Below, in pieces: positions 24,885 to 33,821 of a stretch of 45,830 nucleotides of DNA. Under the pieces are notes generated by a model that saw only the letters and a program-made list of their open reading frames with translations, searched no databases and had not been told where the DNA came from. The number at the start of each line of letters is the position of its first letter. Positions within the stretch are counted from its first letter, which is position 1. Position numbers and translations under genes: made by a program. This stretch comes from Clostridium sp. SM-530-WT-3G (GTDB lineage: Bacteria > Bacillota > Clostridia > Clostridiales > Clostridiaceae): assembly GCF_012843905.1 (NCBI RefSeq), contig NZ_JABAGC010000026.1, positions 1-45,830 on the forward strand. The letters are read 5' to 3'.

Positions 24885-25064
24885 TTTACAGGAAATTATA
24901 GAATTAAAAAGATACTAAATTATGTTATACCAATATTTTAATATATGAAAGTTTAGAAGTTGTATTCTGTAAAACAGTATGACTTAGCTGTTTGTTATTA
25001 TTATTTTTAAGAATATAAATTTAACTTGATATAGATTAAAGTAAATTAAAAATTTAATGGATTT

Positions 25065-25217
25065 TTAATTTATATGATCACTTTGGAAACCTTGTCTTTT
25101 GACAGAATGTTTCTTTAAGTTTGGATTATGGTTATGATTTTCCTCTGTTATAGGTGTCTGATAATTACACTTTTCCATTCTTGCATATTTATTATCTGGT
25201 TGGCTGTCTTTTGTCAT
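25065..25217 (-). CDS. Small hydrophilic protein (50 aa)
   Basis: A start at 25217 has a strong site (GAAAGGAGAGATT) seven bases upstream, which supports a real gene. The product is polar and rich in Asn, His, Lys and Gln, opening MTKDSQPDNKYARMEKCN and ending KRQGFQSDHIN. It resembles small clostridial proteins of unknown role; I do not assign a family. It is divergent from the 265-residue membrane protein, with about 280 bases of AT-rich sequence between them. Confidence 0.65.
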   Translation of the reverse strand: MTKDSQPDNKYARMEKCNYQTPITEENHNHNPNLKKHSVKRQGFQSDHIN

Positions 25218-25497
25218 AATAATCTCTCCTTTCGAATCTAATAGATTCATAGTTAATTTGTCCTAAAACCACATAATTATTCTGAAAAAGAATATGAAAA
25301 ATTACCAAAATTACAACCAAAATAAAGAGTAAAAGAGACAAAATAATAAAATAATTGATATACAAATATTGCACTTCAAATTGAAGTTTAAATTAATATG
25401 AGGAAAAACATAAATATATAACAAAATAGAAACGTTGATAATAAACAGCATTAGATGTAAAATAAAGTAAATAATTACAAAAAGAGGAGGTTGAAAG

Positions 25498-26295
25498 ATG
25501 AAAAAAAACCTTGTGAAAAAACTTATAAAAAAGGTTAGTAGAGATAAGGATAAGAGTATTAACAGGCAGAATAAAAAGTTAATGATGGATAAAATATTTT
25601 CATATAGTCCAGAATTATTAGACGGCATTGAAAAATACAAAGATGCAAATCGTAATTTTATGTTATTGATGTTTCTAAGTGTGATATTAATAAATTTTCC
25701 AGTTATATCTATGCTATGCTGTATAGTTTCAGTAGTGTTCTTGGTTAAAATGCTTCAATTTATTAAATACAGAAACATAAATTCAATAGTTAATATTTTA
25801 GGAAAAGATCTTGCTTATAAAGGTATTTATGATAAGGGAAAAATACAGGGTTTAGTTGAAGAATTTAAAGAAAGATACGGAGAAGATATAATGGAATACG
25901 AAAAGTTAATATACATGATAGAAAAATACGAGGTATTTATAACAAAAATTGAATACGTAATAAGTAAAATGAAAACAACTAAGACAGTAAGCACTAAAGA
26001 AAAATGTACAGATAATATTACAGTAGAGGAGAATAATATTGAAGAAGATTTAAATTTAAAGAAAAAAGTAAAGGATTACTGTAAGGATATAAATGGTGAA
26101 TTTTCATTGGTATGTAAAAATGAAGAGGGGGAAATAAAAAAAGTTAATAGAGCTATTGAATTTTTTGATGAAGAAAATAATGATGGAGAAAAAACAGATA
26201 CAGTTGTATTAAAGAGTAATAGAAGAGGAAATGAGGACAAGCTAACTGTATATTTATATAAGAAATCATCAGATTTACAAAATAATGTTTTATAA
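25498..26295 (+). CDS. Unrecognised membrane protein (265 aa)
   Basis: The start follows AAAGAGGAGG. The first about 50 residues are strongly basic (KKNLVKKLIKKVSRDKDKS), then two close hydrophobic segments (FMLLMFLSVILINFPVISML and IVSVVFLVKMLQFI) form a hairpin in the membrane. The rest is charged and helical (VEEFKERYGEDIMEYEKLIY) with an acidic linker and a small C-terminal domain (KVKDYCKDINGEFSLVCKNE). I recognise no family. A terminator at 26328 isolates it. Confidence 0.72.
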   Translation: MKKNLVKKLIKKVSRDKDKSINRQNKKLMMDKIFSYSPELLDGIEKYKDANRNFMLLMFLSVILINFPVISMLCCIVSVVFLVKMLQFIKYRNINSIVNILGKDLAYKGIYDKGKIQGLVEEFKERYGEDIMEYEKLIYMIEKYEVFITKIEYVISKMKTTKTVSTKEKCTDNITVEENNIEEDLNLKKKVKDYCKDINGEFSLVCKNEEGEIKKVNRAIEFFDEENNDGEKTDTVVLKSNRRGNEDKLTVYLYKKSSDLQNNVL

Positions 26296-26327
26296 ACTTA
26301 ATACAAATATATAAATAATTTGTTAAA

Positions 26328-26386
26328 AACTTCTATTAAAGTCAAGTATTTTATTAGACTAATAATTAATAGGAGTTGTTTTTTTG
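26328..26386 (+). terminator. Terminator before udk
   Basis: AACTTCTATTA (26328-26338) pairs with TAATAGGAGTT (26367-26377) and seven T follow. Confidence 0.82.
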
Positions 26387-26533
26387 CACAATATATAATA
26401 AAATCATATAAGTGTATTTTTTTATAAGAAGAATCTGTTATAGAATTTACATGTTTATACATACTAAATATTTGTATTTATACATTTGAGATAAATATAT
26501 TTAAATATAATATTAATTAATATGGAGGAAATT

Positions 26534-27154
26534 ATGGAAGATGTAATGATAATAGGTATAGCTGGAGGAAGTGGTTCGGGTAAAACTACAATAGCTCAAA
26601 AGATTAAAGATGTTTTTGGTGAAGAAGTTGTTATTCTTTGTCATGATTATTACTATAAGGCTAATAATCAAATTCCTTTAGAAGAACGTAAAAAACTTAA
26701 TTATGACCATCCAGACTCATTTGATACAGATCTTTTAATAGAGCAGCTTATAAGTTTAAAACAAGGAAAATCAATAAATCATCCAGTTTATTCTTTTGTC
26801 GAACATACAAGATTAGAAGAAACAGTTGAAGTAAAACCTGCAAAAGTAATTATTGTTGAAGGTATATTAATATTTGAAAACAAGCAATTATGTGATTTAA
26901 TGGATATTAAAGTATTTGTAGATACTGATGCTGATGTAAGAATAATAAGAAGATTATTAAGAGACGTTAAAGAAAGAGGCAGAGATCTTGATTCTGTAGT
27001 TACTCAATATTTAGGTACAGTAAAACCTATGCATGAAGAATTTGTTGATCCAAGCAAGAAGAGAGCAGATATAATCATTCCAGAAGGTGGAGCTAATAAT
27101 GTAGCATTAAATATGCTTCTTGAAAAAATAAAGAACTTCATAGTAGAACACTAA
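26534..27154 (+). CDS. udk: Uridine kinase
   Basis: The 206-residue enzyme phosphorylates uridine and cytidine with ATP or GTP in pyrimidine salvage. It has the P-loop GIAGGSGSGKTTIAQKI at the N-terminus, then ILCHDYYYKAN, NYDHPDSFDTDLL, HPVYSFVEHTR and VIIVEGILIF, and the C-terminal RDVKERGRDLDSVVTQYL and FVDPSKKRADIIIPEGG. ATG 26534 follows GGAGGAAATT; the ATG at 26522 lies in that site. It stands alone between terminators. Confidence 0.96.
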   Translation: MEDVMIIGIAGGSGSGKTTIAQKIKDVFGEEVVILCHDYYYKANNQIPLEERKKLNYDHPDSFDTDLLIEQLISLKQGKSINHPVYSFVEHTRLEETVEVKPAKVIIVEGILIFENKQLCDLMDIKVFVDTDADVRIIRRLLRDVKERGRDLDSVVTQYLGTVKPMHEEFVDPSKKRADIIIPEGGANNVALNMLLEKIKNFIVEH

Positions 27155-27171
27155 AATATTAGTACATATTT

Positions 27172-27206
27172 AAATCGGCTTATGAAAAAATCGTAGCCGA
27201 TTTTTA
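27172..27206 (+). terminator. Terminator after udk
   Basis: AAATCGGCT (27172-27180) pairs with AGCCGATTT (27195-27203), then TTAATTTTT. Confidence 0.9.
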
Positions 27207-27450
27207 ATTTTTATATTTATTAGTTAATATGGATTTGATGATAAATTTAAATTATATTTAACATGTTAATAAATAATTTTCTCTAAAAGTGAATAAAAGA
27301 ATTATAACTGTCAATTTTAATAAATAAGTAATAAAAAAGTAATATATTCGTACATAAAATATTGGTAATTTATTCATTAATAAATTATAATAAGAACAGA
27401 AATGATTTATAAAAATACAATATAAAAAATATGTTAAAAGAGGGTGTTTT

Positions 27451-28620
27451 ATGAAAATTGAATGGAATAATAAATACACTACTATTGCTGCTTATGTGTT
27501 TATAGTGGCCTGTGCAGTAATATTATTTTATTTATCGCTATCTCAGCTTGGCATAGTTTTAAGTAAAATAAGTGGTGCAATAGGTATTTTTGAACCATTT
27601 ATTATGGGATTTTCTATTGCATATATATTAAATTTTGTACTAAAATTTTTTGAGAATAAAGTAATAAGTGATTCTGTATGTAAAAAACTTGGATTAAAAA
27701 GTAAGAGTAGAAGAATAATCTCATTACTTATTACATATGTTACTACATTTTTTGTGATATATTTATTCATAATGTTTGTCTTGCCACAACTTATGGAAAG
27801 TTTAATAGGGCTGGCTAACGATATACCTATGTATATAAATGAAACTACTAGATTTATAAACGAAACATTGACTAATTTAAATCTAGGAAAAGAAAATATG
27901 GAGCTAATAAATGAAAATTTCAATAAGTATATAGAATATATGATTAAGTTTGCTTCAAATTTATTACCTGTTTTAGGAACAGTTGTTACACGTATAGCAT
28001 CAAGTATATGGAATATAGTATTAGGAATTATTATTTCTATGTATTTATTGCTAGATAAAGAGAAGTTCTGCGCATTAACTAAGAAGTTAGTATATGCTAT
28101 TCTACCAGGCTATGCGGCAGAAAAAACAATTGAAATAACTGATAGAAGTAATATGACTTTTGGTAAATTCCTTGTAGGAAAAATAGTTGATTCATTCATA
28201 ATAGGTGTTTTAACCTTCTTTATATTAACTATATGTAAGATGCCTTATACAATACTTATTTCTGTAATTGTAGGTATAACAAATATAATTCCATTCTTTG
28301 GACCATTTATTGGAGCTATACCTTCATTCATAATTATATTATTCTTATCGCCTATTAAAGCTGTTTGGTTCCTAGTGATAATACTTGTTATACAACAGCT
28401 TGATGGAAATGTTATAGGACCAAAGATTTTAGGAGATTCAATAGGAATTTCAGCATTCTGGATTCTTTTTGCAATACTTGTAGCTGGAAAGTTCCTTGGT
28501 CTTGTAGGAATGATAATAGGAGTGCCTTTATTTGCAGTAATTTATTCACTTCTTAAAGAAATTGTAGAAGCGAGATTAAAGAAAAAGGGACTTAAAACAG
28601 ATACTAAAGATTATTATTAA
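27451..28620 (+). CDS. AI-2E family permease-like membrane protein
   Basis: The 389-residue protein has the seven- to eight-helix pattern of the AI-2E/YdiK/PerM family. Family blocks are FIMGFSIAYILNFVLKFFE near residue 55, ILGIIISMYLLLDKEKF in the middle, the cytoplasmic KFLVGKIVDSFIIGVLTF and the C-terminal GITNIIPFFGPFIGAIPSFI, VIILVIQQLDGNVIGPKILG and GLVGMIIGVPLFAVIY. Members have been linked to export of small molecules or Na+/H+ antiport, so the substrate is not predictable. Ribosome site AAAGAGGGTG. Confidence 0.92.
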   Translation: MKIEWNNKYTTIAAYVFIVACAVILFYLSLSQLGIVLSKISGAIGIFEPFIMGFSIAYILNFVLKFFENKVISDSVCKKLGLKSKSRRIISLLITYVTTFFVIYLFIMFVLPQLMESLIGLANDIPMYINETTRFINETLTNLNLGKENMELINENFNKYIEYMIKFASNLLPVLGTVVTRIASSIWNIVLGIIISMYLLLDKEKFCALTKKLVYAILPGYAAEKTIEITDRSNMTFGKFLVGKIVDSFIIGVLTFFILTICKMPYTILISVIVGITNIIPFFGPFIGAIPSFIIILFLSPIKAVWFLVIILVIQQLDGNVIGPKILGDSIGISAFWILFAILVAGKFLGLVGMIIGVPLFAVIYSLLKEIVEARLKKKGLKTDTKDYY

Positions 28621-28654
28621 TTATAAAAGATAATATAGAAATGATTTTAAATAC

Positions 28655-28700
28655 TTAAGAGGAGTAAATTTCAATTGTTATGGAAGTTTACTCCTCTTAA
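28655..28700 (+). terminator. Long perfect hairpin after the permease gene
   Basis: TTAAGAGGAGTAAA pairs with TTTACTCCTCTTAA and the stem continues with TTC/GAA. There is no immediate U-run (CATTTGTAAGG follows), so it may act as a 3' stabiliser as much as a terminator. Confidence 0.65.
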
Positions 28701-28910
28701 CATTTGTAAGGTATTTTTTATAAAAATTTAAATATAACCTTTAGTGGTTTATATACATAAAGTAATAATAAATAATTTTCTTTATTTACTGTTGTTGGAA
28801 ATAAACTTATTAAATGATAAAATATATATATAAATAATAAATTTATTTATATTAGTAATTAGAAAATAATAAGTACAATATAATTAAGTAGAGAAAAGGA
28901 GAGGATACTA

Positions 28911-29567
28911 ATGAAAAGTATTAAAGGAATAATATTTGATATGGATGGTATTTTAATAGATACTGAAAGGATATCGTTTAATTCGTATAAGAAGGTATTT
29001 GAAGATTATGATTATGAAATAAATGAAGAATTTTATCTTAAACTTATAGGTCATAATGTTAAAAGTATTAAAGAAATCATGATTAATGAATATGGAAAAG
29101 ATTTTCCCTTTGATGAAATATATGAACACAAAGTAAAATTATCTATAGATACTATAAAAAGGGATGGATTAATAGTAAAAAAAGGTGTACAAGAGCTTGT
29201 AGATTATTTAAAAAAGAATAACTATAAGATAGCAGTAGCTACATCAACAGGGAGAGAAAGGGCTCATTCACATTTAAATGAAATAGGGATATTAGGTAAG
29301 ATAGATTATGTAATTTGTGGAGACCAGGTTGCAAATTCTAAGCCGGATCCAGAAATATTTTTAAAGGCAGCTAAAGGTATAGATCTATCTGAAGAAGAGT
29401 GTATAGTAATTGAAGATTCTGAAGCAGGTATAAGAGCAGCACATAATGCAGGAATTAAAAGTATTAATGTACCTGATATGATAAGGCCTAATGATGTGAT
29501 AAAGCAATTATCATATAAAATATGCAACAATCTTCTTGAAGTAAAATCAATGTTTGAAAGTAAATAG
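28911..29567 (+). CDS. HAD-superfamily phosphatase, beta-phosphoglucomutase-like
   Basis: The 218-residue protein has all HAD motifs: motif I FDMDGILIDTE with nucleophile and acid/base Asp, motif II VATSTGRERA, motif III Lys in NSKPDPEIFLKAA and motif IV CIVIEDSEAGIRAAHNAG. The helical cap lies between motifs I and II, as in beta-phosphoglucomutase and related sugar-phosphate phosphatases. The substrate cannot be told from sequence. Ribosome site AAAGGAGAGG. It is followed by the small membrane protein gene 84 bases on. Confidence 0.92.
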   Translation: MKSIKGIIFDMDGILIDTERISFNSYKKVFEDYDYEINEEFYLKLIGHNVKSIKEIMINEYGKDFPFDEIYEHKVKLSIDTIKRDGLIVKKGVQELVDYLKKNNYKIAVATSTGRERAHSHLNEIGILGKIDYVICGDQVANSKPDPEIFLKAAKGIDLSEEECIVIEDSEAGIRAAHNAGIKSINVPDMIRPNDVIKQLSYKICNNLLEVKSMFESK

Positions 29568-29651
29568 AAAAATATATTATATTTTTGATTAAAAAAATGG
29601 TATAGGGAAGTATTAAAATAAATTTAGGAGATGAAGCAGGAGGAATAAAAA

Positions 29652-29837
29652 ATGAGTATTTTAATTTTATCATTAATTGAAGCTTTAGGACTTTGTATAT
29701 TAGGTCTTATAGTTTTTGCACTATTTTTAATAATACCTGCAGAGGGAGTTCATATTGAAAAGGAATTTAGGCTTGGTGAAGAGGGATTTTGTATAAGATT
29801 AGAGAGAATTAGAGGGGAAAATAAGGAAAATAAATAA
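29652..29837 (+). CDS. Small single-pass membrane protein (61 aa)
   Basis: It has a ribosome site (GCAGGAGGAATAAAAA). The N-terminal half is a long hydrophobic helix (LGLCILGLIVFALFLIIPAE) and the C-terminal half is charged (KEFRLGEEGFCIRLERIRGE). No family recognised. It lies 38 bases before the secreted transglutaminase-like gene and is probably cotranscribed with it. Confidence 0.7.
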   Translation: MSILILSLIEALGLCILGLIVFALFLIIPAEGVHIEKEFRLGEEGFCIRLERIRGENKENK

Positions 29838-29875
29838 TATAAGTTACATTAAAGAAATAAGAGGAGACAATTAAG

Positions 29876-30601
29876 ATGAAACTTATAAAAAATACAATTA
29901 TATCATTTCTTTTAATATTATTATTTATTCAGCCAGTATTTGCAGTTGAAATAAATATACCAGGTGCCAAAGATAGTATATTTGAACATTTGAATAATTG
30001 GGATTCAGAATTCAAAATAGATTACTATAACAAAGATGTAATTGATGTAATAAGGCAAAAGTCTAAAGCAGATGATTATTTATATATTTCACTTGTAGGT
30101 CTTGTTTATAAAAAGACTGGAAGGGATGCCCAAGTTGAAGCAAAATATAGAACAACTAAAGAGCAAGAAGTTTACATACAAAATGAAGTAAATAATATTA
30201 TTAATACAATTATTAAGGATAACATGAGTGATTATGATAAGGTGTATGCTATAAATCAATATTTAGTTAATAGATTTACATATGATACTACTTTGACAAA
30301 TAATAATGCATATTTGGCATTAGTAAATGGAAGCACAACATGTCAGGGATATTGTATGACTGCATACAAACTATTTAAAGCTGCTGGAATCGATACAAGG
30401 ATAGCATTAGGTAAGCTTAATGATATAAATCATGGATGGAATTTGGTTAAAATAAATAATATTTGGTATCATGTAGATGTTACTAATAATGATTATGTTG
30501 GGGAAAATAAGTATTTTTTAAGAAGCGATAATTTCTTTAGAAGCCAAGGATTTGTATGGAATGAATCTGATTATAATCAAGCACCATATGATTATCATTA
30601 A
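29876..30601 (+). CDS. Secreted transglutaminase-like cysteine protein
   Basis: The 241-residue protein has a signal peptide (KLIKNTIISFLLILLFIQPV, likely cut after FAVE). The C-terminal half is a transglutaminase-like domain with Cys in GSTTCQGYCMTAYKLFKAAG (about residue 155), His in DINHGWNLVKINNIWYHVD (about 184) and Asp in HVDVTNND. Such domains in clostridia are usually cell-wall peptidases or crosslinking enzymes; which applies is unknown. The preceding helical region contains YDKVYAINQYLVNRFTYDTT, typical before the Cys. Ribosome site GAGGAGAC. A bidirectional terminator follows. Confidence 0.88.
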   Translation: MKLIKNTIISFLLILLFIQPVFAVEINIPGAKDSIFEHLNNWDSEFKIDYYNKDVIDVIRQKSKADDYLYISLVGLVYKKTGRDAQVEAKYRTTKEQEVYIQNEVNNIINTIIKDNMSDYDKVYAINQYLVNRFTYDTTLTNNNAYLALVNGSTTCQGYCMTAYKLFKAAGIDTRIALGKLNDINHGWNLVKINNIWYHVDVTNNDYVGENKYFLRSDNFFRSQGFVWNESDYNQAPYDYH

Positions 30602-30622
30602 GTAATTTGAGAATTTAATTAT

Positions 30623-30661
30623 TTTTACAGGCTATAAATATTACTGTTATAGCCTGTAAAA
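30623..30661. terminator. Bidirectional terminator
   Basis: TTTTACAGGCTATAA (30623-30637) pairs with TTATAGCCTGTAAAA (30647-30661), with A/T runs on both outer sides. It separates convergent genes. Confidence 0.9.
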
Positions 30662-30668
30662 TATTAAA

Positions 30669-30878
30669 TTATTCTTCAGAATGTTTATCTAATTTATCTT
30701 CATCTTTTTGTTCTTCTGCTGAATATTCATATTGTAATAACATTTCATTTGAACAATCATCCGTAATGTTTTCTGAAGAAAGATCTGAATTTAAAATAGG
30801 AGAATTTACTTCTAAATCCTTTTCGGTGTTAGTTTCAAATCTTAAATTATTGAATTTGTTTTGGTATTTTTCTGTCAT
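30669..30878 (-). CDS. Small acidic protein (69 aa)
   Basis: ATG 30878 is preceded by AAGGACGGC at a good distance. The product opens MTEKYQNKFNNLRFETNTEK and is strongly acidic, ending EEQKDEDKLDKHSEE, with no hydrophobic stretch. No family recognised; probably a disordered cytoplasmic protein. The stop is just before a perfect bidirectional terminator, which supports it as a real gene. Confidence 0.6.
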   Translation of the reverse strand: MTEKYQNKFNNLRFETNTEKDLEVNSPILNSDLSSENITDDCSNEMLLQYEYSAEEQKDEDKLDKHSEE

Positions 30879-31046
30879 TATATCATGCCGTCCTTAATTT
30901 AATATTATTTTTATATTTAATTAATAATTATTAATTAATAATTATTAAATCATATACTTGTATTATATAATATTAGTATCCCTTAATACTAGTATTTAAT
31001 TCAATATTAAGTTAAAATTATGTTTATAGGAAAGGTGGAAAGTGAA

Positions 31047-31190
31047 TTGAGCGAAAAAGAAGAAGTTATATGTCCTATTTGTGGAGAAAAAATGGAAGAG
31101 TATAGTTATGACTACAATACAGATACAAATGAAAAGATAGATTATAAATGTCCTAACTGTGGTCATAGATTATGTATACTTGTAGAATAA
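31047..31190 (+). CDS. Small double-CxxC zinc-ribbon protein (47 aa), TTG start
   Basis: No ATG fits the frame at the 5' end; TTG 31047 lies eight bases after AAAGGTGG. The product reads SEKEEVICPICGEKMEEY, then a linker of Tyr, Asp and Thr, then YKCPNCGHRLCILVE. Two CxxC pairs about 26 residues apart make a zinc ribbon of the rubredoxin/zf-ribbon type. Role unknown. A terminator follows at once. Confidence 0.75.
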   Translation: MSEKEEVICPICGEKMEEYSYDYNTDTNEKIDYKCPNCGHRLCILVE

Positions 31191-31200
31191 TAATGTACAT

Positions 31201-31243
31201 AAAAACACCTGTTATATTAGCTTAAATATAGCAGGTGTTTTAT
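31201..31243. terminator. Bidirectional terminator
   Basis: AAAACACCTG (31202-31211) pairs with CAGGTGTTTT (31232-31241), with further inner pairing TTATATT/AATATA. It serves the zinc-ribbon gene (plus) and the ECF gene (minus). Confidence 0.9.
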
Positions 31244-31252
31244 TGTATTATT

Positions 31253-31885
31253 CTAATTATTTACAGTAGACTGTTTTAGTGAATTATTATCTGAGCCAAC
31301 AGGAAGTAAAAGTCCTGTTCTTAATAATATAGGTCTCAATGCAGTATATAAAACTGTTACTAATACAACTGAAACTATTGCATTAATTAAAGTAGTAGCT
31401 GCACTAAGTTTTGCTAAAGCTTTAGCAAATTCTTGAGGTTGTCCTAATATATATTGTTTGTAGAAATATCCGACAATTGGGTCTGCTATTACATTAAAAC
31501 CTAAACCACATGCTGAAGATATTACAGTCCATTTAAATATATATTTCTTATCATTTGATTCATTTATTTTTGCAATTCTATGAGCTACAAAGCCAGTAAT
31601 AAATCCTATACAAAATTTTAAAACAAATGTTTTTGGTGCACCTATATAATAAACTGGATCCATTAAATCAGCTATAGTCATTCCTATTGCACCAGAAAGT
31701 CCTCCATATACGCCTCCAAGAAGAAGTGCGGCAAGTACACAGAATGCATTACCTATATGAAGAGAAGTAGCATCTCCACCTCCTACAGGTATTTTTATCT
31801 GCAAATATGTAAATGATACAAAACATAATGCTGCAAGTAGTGCTGTCTGCATTAATTTTCTTAATTTTAAATTTTTATTATCCAT
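31253..31885 (-). CDS. ECF transporter S component
   Basis: The 210-residue protein has about six membrane helices and the S-component pattern: LMQTALLAALCFVSFTYLQI at helix 1 (with the AxxxA contact motif), IPVGGGDATSLHIGNAFCVL, LLGGVYGGLSGAIGMTIADL and the polar GAPKTFVLKFCIGFITGFVA. S components bind a vitamin or precursor and dock on a shared EcfAA'T module, absent from this window. The substrate is not predictable; I see no TPP, FMN or other riboswitch motif in the short leader. Start ATG 31885 behind AAGGGGAA on its strand. Confidence 0.88.
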   Translation of the reverse strand: MDNKNLKLRKLMQTALLAALCFVSFTYLQIKIPVGGGDATSLHIGNAFCVLAALLLGGVYGGLSGAIGMTIADLMDPVYYIGAPKTFVLKFCIGFITGFVAHRIAKINESNDKKYIFKWTVISSACGLGFNVIADPIVGYFYKQYILGQPQEFAKALAKLSAATTLINAIVSVVLVTVLYTALRPILLRTGLLLPVGSDNNSLKQSTVNN

Positions 31886-32228
31886 AATGATTCCCCTTTG
31901 CTTAGAATAAATTATATTGCTTATTTTGGTAATTAAATTATTCCGGATTATATTTAATTTAAATACTGCAAATTTATAGGATAATTATAGCATTAATAAG
32001 ATATGAGTCAAATGTATGGGTACAATATTTAAAGGGAGAATATTAAAAAAGTGGTCTTATATTAAGTAGTAGTATCATTGTAGAAAGAAATTGATTTTTT
32101 GAGTAAGTTCTTTTAATATTAAATATATTTATTGTCTAGAAGATAGATATTTCAAAAAAGTAGAATAAAGAGAAATGAGCTAAATTTAGTAGAAGTACAT
32201 TATAGATTTAGCAGATGAGTGAGGAAAC
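31886..32228. other. Divergent intergenic region
   Basis: 343 bases between the ECF gene (minus) and the pseudouridine synthase (plus). The minus strand has a good promoter at 31984-32011. On the plus side only TTGAGT-like and AT-rich boxes near 32097 are seen. I find no RNA structure or ORF worth calling. Confidence 0.5.
31984..32011 (-). promoter_or_regulatory. Probable promoter of the ECF S component gene
   Basis: On the minus strand TTGACT (32011-32006) and TATAAT (31989-31984) are 16 bases apart, about 100 bases before the gene. Confidence 0.65.
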
Positions 32229-33023
32229 ATGAGATTAGATAAATTTTTAGCAGAGTCAGGAATTGGTGGAAGAAAAGAATGTAGAATATTTATAAAAGAG
32301 GGACTTGTACAGGTAAATAAGAAAACTGTAACAGAACCTGCACAAGAAATAGATGAATTAAATGACAATATTGAATATAAAAATAAAGCTGTAATATATA
32401 GGGGAAAGGTATATTATATGTTTAATAAGCCTAAAGGATGTGTAACAGCACGTAAAGATGAAGAAAATAGAACAGTATTTGATTATTTTAAAGATGAAAA
32501 TATGAATGGTGTTACTCATGTGGGTAGACTAGATAAGGATACAGAAGGCTTTTTGATTTTAACTAATGATGGAGATTTTAATCATGCACTAATGAACCCG
32601 GATAAGCATATTGATAAAAAGTATTATTTCATAGCATTAGGGAATATTGATGAAAATAAGAAAAGTCATATGGAAAATGGGATGAATATAGGAGAGCATG
32701 ATCCTATTACTAAAAATGCAAAGCTTGAAATATTAAAGAGTGGTGATTATAGTGAGCTTGAAGAAGAATTAAATTTACAAGAACATTACAGTATAAACAA
32801 AAATTATTACAACCAGCCTATAGTAAGTGGATATTTAACCCTTGTAGAGGGGAGAAAACATCAAGTGAAGAGAATGTTAAAGCTTATGGGATGTTATGTT
32901 ATATATCTTAAGAGAGTTTCTATAGGAAAAATAGAACTTGATAAATCTTTGGAAAAAGGAAAGTATCGTCACTTAACAAAAGATGAAGTAAATATATTAC
33001 TTAATAATGAACAAAATAAATAG
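32229..33023 (+). CDS. RsuA/RluB-family rRNA pseudouridine synthase
   Basis: The 264-residue protein has an N-terminal S4 RNA-binding domain (MRLDKFLAESGIGGRKECR, FIKEGLVQVNK) and a catalytic domain with the family motif THVGRLDKDTEGFLILTND, whose Asp is the nucleophile. YYMFNKPKGCVTA precedes it and EGRKHQVKRMLKLMGCYVIY closes the fold. It isomerises a specific uridine in 16S or 23S rRNA; the exact site cannot be assigned. The ribosome site (GTGAGGAA) is moderate. A paralogue lies at 40234. Confidence 0.92.
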   Translation: MRLDKFLAESGIGGRKECRIFIKEGLVQVNKKTVTEPAQEIDELNDNIEYKNKAVIYRGKVYYMFNKPKGCVTARKDEENRTVFDYFKDENMNGVTHVGRLDKDTEGFLILTNDGDFNHALMNPDKHIDKKYYFIALGNIDENKKSHMENGMNIGEHDPITKNAKLEILKSGDYSELEEELNLQEHYSINKNYYNQPIVSGYLTLVEGRKHQVKRMLKLMGCYVIYLKRVSIGKIELDKSLEKGKYRHLTKDEVNILLNNEQNK

Positions 33024-33094
33024 TTATTAAATAATTTTATACATTGTTTAGATAGAAAAATATATTTACTAGGATAAGGTGTGGAAAATAAGAA

Positions 33095-33132
33095 CAGAAA
33101 TAGATTGCTATTAAAAGCAATCTATTTCTGTA
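33095..33132. terminator. Bidirectional terminator
   Basis: CAGAAATAGATTGC (33095-33108) pairs with GCAATCTATTTCTG (33117-33130) between convergent genes. Confidence 0.82.
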
Positions 33133-33145
33133 TGATATATGTTAT

Positions 33146-33556
33146 TTAAATTATAATACCATTACAGTGGTCTATTTCATGTTGTATTATTTGAGCTGTA
33201 TATCCTGTGAAAGTGCCTTTTTGTTTTTTAAAGTTCTTATCTAAATATTCTACCTCAATAGTTTTATATCTTGTGGTTTTTCTAAATCCAGTAAGAGACA
33301 AGCAACATTCTTCAGCTTCGTAGCTGTTCATTTTCTTTTTTATAACAGGATTAACCATAGGTACTATAATATCTCCAACAGTAAATACTATAATACATTT
33401 TTTTATACCTATCATATTTGCTGCCATGCCTACACAATTATCTAAATTTGCTCTTAATGTATCTGTAAGATCTGTAATTATATAAGCATCAGCCTTAGTA
33501 GCTGGTTCAGATTTTTGACCTAAGAATAACACATCCTTCATAATTGGTTTTATCAT
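33146..33556 (-). CDS. def: Peptide deformylase-like protein with altered motifs
   Basis: The 136-residue protein has the three deformylase motifs, but two are altered. Motif 1 reads CVGMAANMIG, where GxGLAAPQ is usual, so the active-site Gln is replaced. Motif 2 reads EECCLS instead of EGCLS, keeping the metal Cys. Motif 3, QHEIDHCNG, is the standard HExDH zinc/iron site with the catalytic Glu. At this length it lacks the C-terminal helix of type 1 enzymes. A related short clade is common in clostridia beside a canonical Def elsewhere. It may still remove N-formyl groups or act on another substrate. Start ATG 33556 (AAAGG site) is preferred to TTG 33565. Confidence 0.82.
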   Translation of the reverse strand: MIKPIMKDVLFLGQKSEPATKADAYIITDLTDTLRANLDNCVGMAANMIGIKKCIIVFTVGDIIVPMVNPVIKKKMNSYEAEECCLSLTGFRKTTRYKTIEVEYLDKNFKKQKGTFTGYTAQIIQHEIDHCNGIII

Positions 33557-33704
33557 TTTAGTCAACCTTTCTTCTTAAATAATTAATTTCTTTGAATATT
33601 TAATTATTATAGCATAATAGAATTTTAAATTGTAATCTTACTATATACTTTAATTTAAAATTGCAGATGATAATATATAATATAGTAAATACTATAATAA
33701 AAAA

Positions 33705-33751
33705 ATAAACAAGGATAGTAATTGGTACAAACAATAATTATCCTTGTTTAA
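33705..33751 (-). terminator. Terminator of the chemoreceptor-like gene
   Basis: AACAAGGATA (33708-33717) pairs with TATCCTTGTT (33739-33748). On the minus strand a long T-run follows the stem. Confidence 0.85.
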
Positions 33752-33821
33752 ATAAAAGTTTATAAAAAGTAGGTTAATTCGCTTAATATTGCGATAAATT
33801 TACTAATGAAAAATTCTTTGA

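Noticed and set aside
31886..32228. Vitamin riboswitch upstream of the ECF S component
   Set aside because: No TPP, FMN, cobalamin or preQ1 core motif could be found; the leader after the promoter at 31984 is short and unstructured by eye.
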